A DNA stretch of 64,000 bases from Peltaster fructicola (Eukaryota; Ascomycota; Dothideomycetes): positions 2,356,001 to 2,420,000 of the forward strand of contig CP051141.1 in the NCBI GenBank assembly GCA_001592805.2, in the 5' to 3' direction. The notes under the pieces are model-generated. The model made no database searches. It had not been told where the DNA came from and saw nothing but the letters and a program-made list of their open reading frames with translations. The translations under genes and the position numbers were made by a program. Below are positions 62,882-64,000 of the stretch, piece by piece (the stretch's first letter is position 1; each line of letters opens with the position of its first letter).

Positions 62882-64000
62882 TCATATCATGACTCGTCTC
62901 AGCCCTGATGTGCCAGCAAGGAGCCGTCTTCCTGTCACAGCATCTCGTCCAGCACCGTTCTCCCATCTACCCTGTCGTCTGCCCGTATCGGCACCCCAAC
63001 CATTCGCTACCAGACCTTCCACGGACTTGCCCTCCATGAAGGCTTCCTGCTTCTCATGAACGCCGTCTACCCACTTGTGAATGCAAGCGTAGCAGTACAC
63101 ATATCCAGTTTGAGAGACGGTTGGGGTCTGTATCTCTGACAAGCAGATGGGACACAATCCGGTTGTGTTCGCTTCATCAGCAGTCGCATGGACAGGAGCT
63201 GCCACTGTCAGTATTGGAAAATGTGTCGTTGCAGAGATCGGAGGCGAAGAACCTATCGCCTTCGGCTCCGCTACCTTCTCGGCATCTTCTTTTGCTTCAC
63301 GTTGTCCTGGGATTATCGGCGGTGGTAGTTCTAAGCCTTGCGTTGCTTTTCGTGTTAGCTGACGAGCAAAATCGGAATTGTGCCACCACTCCAGGAACTG
63401 CAGCGCCAACACAGATGCTGGCAACAGGATACGTAGGCTTGATAGTGCTCCAGGCACGATCGAGCGCATCATCACTCGAGGATTGAAAATCGAGTTTCCT
63501 TGGCCTGGTCGTGCTCCAGGTGTGGAACCCTTGGACGCGGCTGCCGCTGCCTCAAAGGCAGCATTGTCGGCGCCATTGAGTCGCCGGATCCTCGTGCCGA
63601 TAAGCCACAGCCACGGCGAGTTGTACTTCGAGCCGTCAAACAAGTAGGCTAGATTGAAAGCCAGCATAGAGAAGTAGTACACAGCATTTACGCTGGGATA
63701 TGCTTCTCGGAGGAACTCATTATACCACCAAAATATCCTCTGTCTTGGTGTTGCGTCTGCAGGGTAGCCCTCGCGATTTTGATATGCTGGTCCAAGAAGA
63801 CTGGATGCAGCGGCATGGATCTCGTAGGCCTCATCGAGCTTGCGCTTCAAATATGGCAGACCAACGATAATGGCCAAGTTCTTCCATACATCGCTTTCTC
63901 TAAGCTTCAGCGTCTCTCTGACCTCTTGCGGTGTGCCTAGCTGTGCTCTTGGTATCTCGCCGCCTTTTACGCGCAACACACGCTCTCTTTGAGGCCATAA
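62882..64000 (-). CDS. PEX12: Peroxisome import protein Pex12 (5' part beyond window)
   Basis: RING-type peroxin of the Pex2-Pex10-Pex12 ubiquitin ligase in the peroxisomal membrane, needed to recycle the receptor Pex5. The frame is open through the right edge, so the start is missing; 372 residues are present. The visible part starts at the conserved RERVLRVKGGEIPRAQLG. It continues with NLAIIVGLPYLKRKLDEAYEIH and membrane helices (NAVYYFSMLAFNLAYLF; ALSSLRILLPASVLALQF). The C-terminal zinc domain is CPICLSEIQTPTVSQTGYVYC followed by YACIHKWV, lacking the full RING ligand set as is normal for Pex12. The C-terminal tail is basic. Confidence 0.94.
   Translation of the reverse strand, partial: LWPQRERVLRVKGGEIPRAQLGTPQEVRETLKLRESDVWKNLAIIVGLPYLKRKLDEAYEIHAAASSLLGPAYQNREGYPADATPRQRIFWWYNEFLREAYPSVNAVYYFSMLAFNLAYLFDGSKYNSPWLWLIGTRIRRLNGADNAAFEAAAAASKGSTPGARPGQGNSIFNPRVMMRSIVPGALSSLRILLPASVLALQFLEWWHNSDFARQLTRKATQGLELPPPIIPGQREAKEDAEKVAEPKAIGSSPPISATTHFPILTVAAPVHATADEANTTGLCPICLSEIQTPTVSQTGYVYCYACIHKWVDGVHEKQEAFMEGKSVEGLVANGWGADTGRRQGRWENGAGRDAVTGRRLLAGTSGLRRVMI

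Noticed and set aside
1-64000. Transposons, LTR elements, viral fossils and CRISPR arrays
   Set aside because: No transposase, reverse transcriptase, integrase or capsid-like frames, no long terminal repeats, and no regularly spaced palindromic repeats were found.

Overview
The window is about 64 kb of a filamentous ascomycete (Pezizomycotina) chromosome. The evidence is a dense set of protein genes on both strands, split by short introns of about 43-51 bases with GT-AG ends and CTAAC/CTGAC branch sites, plus a typically fungal gene set: TOK potassium channel, PalI, Egt1, Hul5, Zn2Cys6 regulator, Arb2 and Clr2 silencing proteins, GPI-anchored GH18 chitinase. GC is moderate, with no RIP-like AT-rich islands. 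A dothideomycete is my best guess, from gene style only. I see no transposon, LTR element, viral fossil, CRISPR array or secondary-metabolite cluster.

Layout. 0-10 kb: the 3' end of an unknown gene, a TOK-type K+ channel, a convergent seven-helix receptor, a 2 kb gene-free stretch, a short-chain dehydrogenase and a GILT-like thiol reductase. 11-21 kb: a sugar transporter, a Clr2 silencing factor, an SNF2 ATPase with a PHD-type zinc finger, and a single-pass membrane protein. 21-32 kb: the HECT ligase Hul5, a wax-synthase-type acyltransferase, a Zn2Cys6-type protein, and fructose-1,6-bisphosphatase. 32-42 kb: a possible UFL1-like protein, mitochondrial ribosomal protein uS14m, an Arb2-domain protein, a ketopantoate reductase with a broken frame, Coq4 and an aquaporin. 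42-53 kb: SAICAR synthetase, a NIF3-like protein, PalI, a 2.2 kb intergenic region, a repeat-rich chitinase, and RPS27. 53-64 kb: gamma-COP, a tRNA-Val, the ribosome export adaptor Nmd3, ergothioneine synthase Egt1, and Pex12 running off the right edge.

Most neighbours are unrelated housekeeping genes. Three products, Clr2, the PHD-SNF2 ATPase and the Arb2-domain protein, fall in chromatin or RNA-silencing families but are separated by other genes, so I do not claim an operon-like unit. Several divergent pairs share short upstream regions (RPS27/SEC21 333 bp, PAN5/COQ4 335 bp, HUL5/acyltransferase 429 bp, CLR2/SNF2 645 bp).

Exon limits below were worked out by eye from splice signals and reading phase and were checked to add up to whole codons. 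The NIF3 junction, the fourth PalI intron and the start of the SNF2 protein are the least certain. No wholly new multi-gene system stands out. The best leads are the divergent UFL1-like protein, the frame-broken ketopantoate reductase, the set of stop-free three-n introns, and the in-frame duplication of the SEC21 tail.
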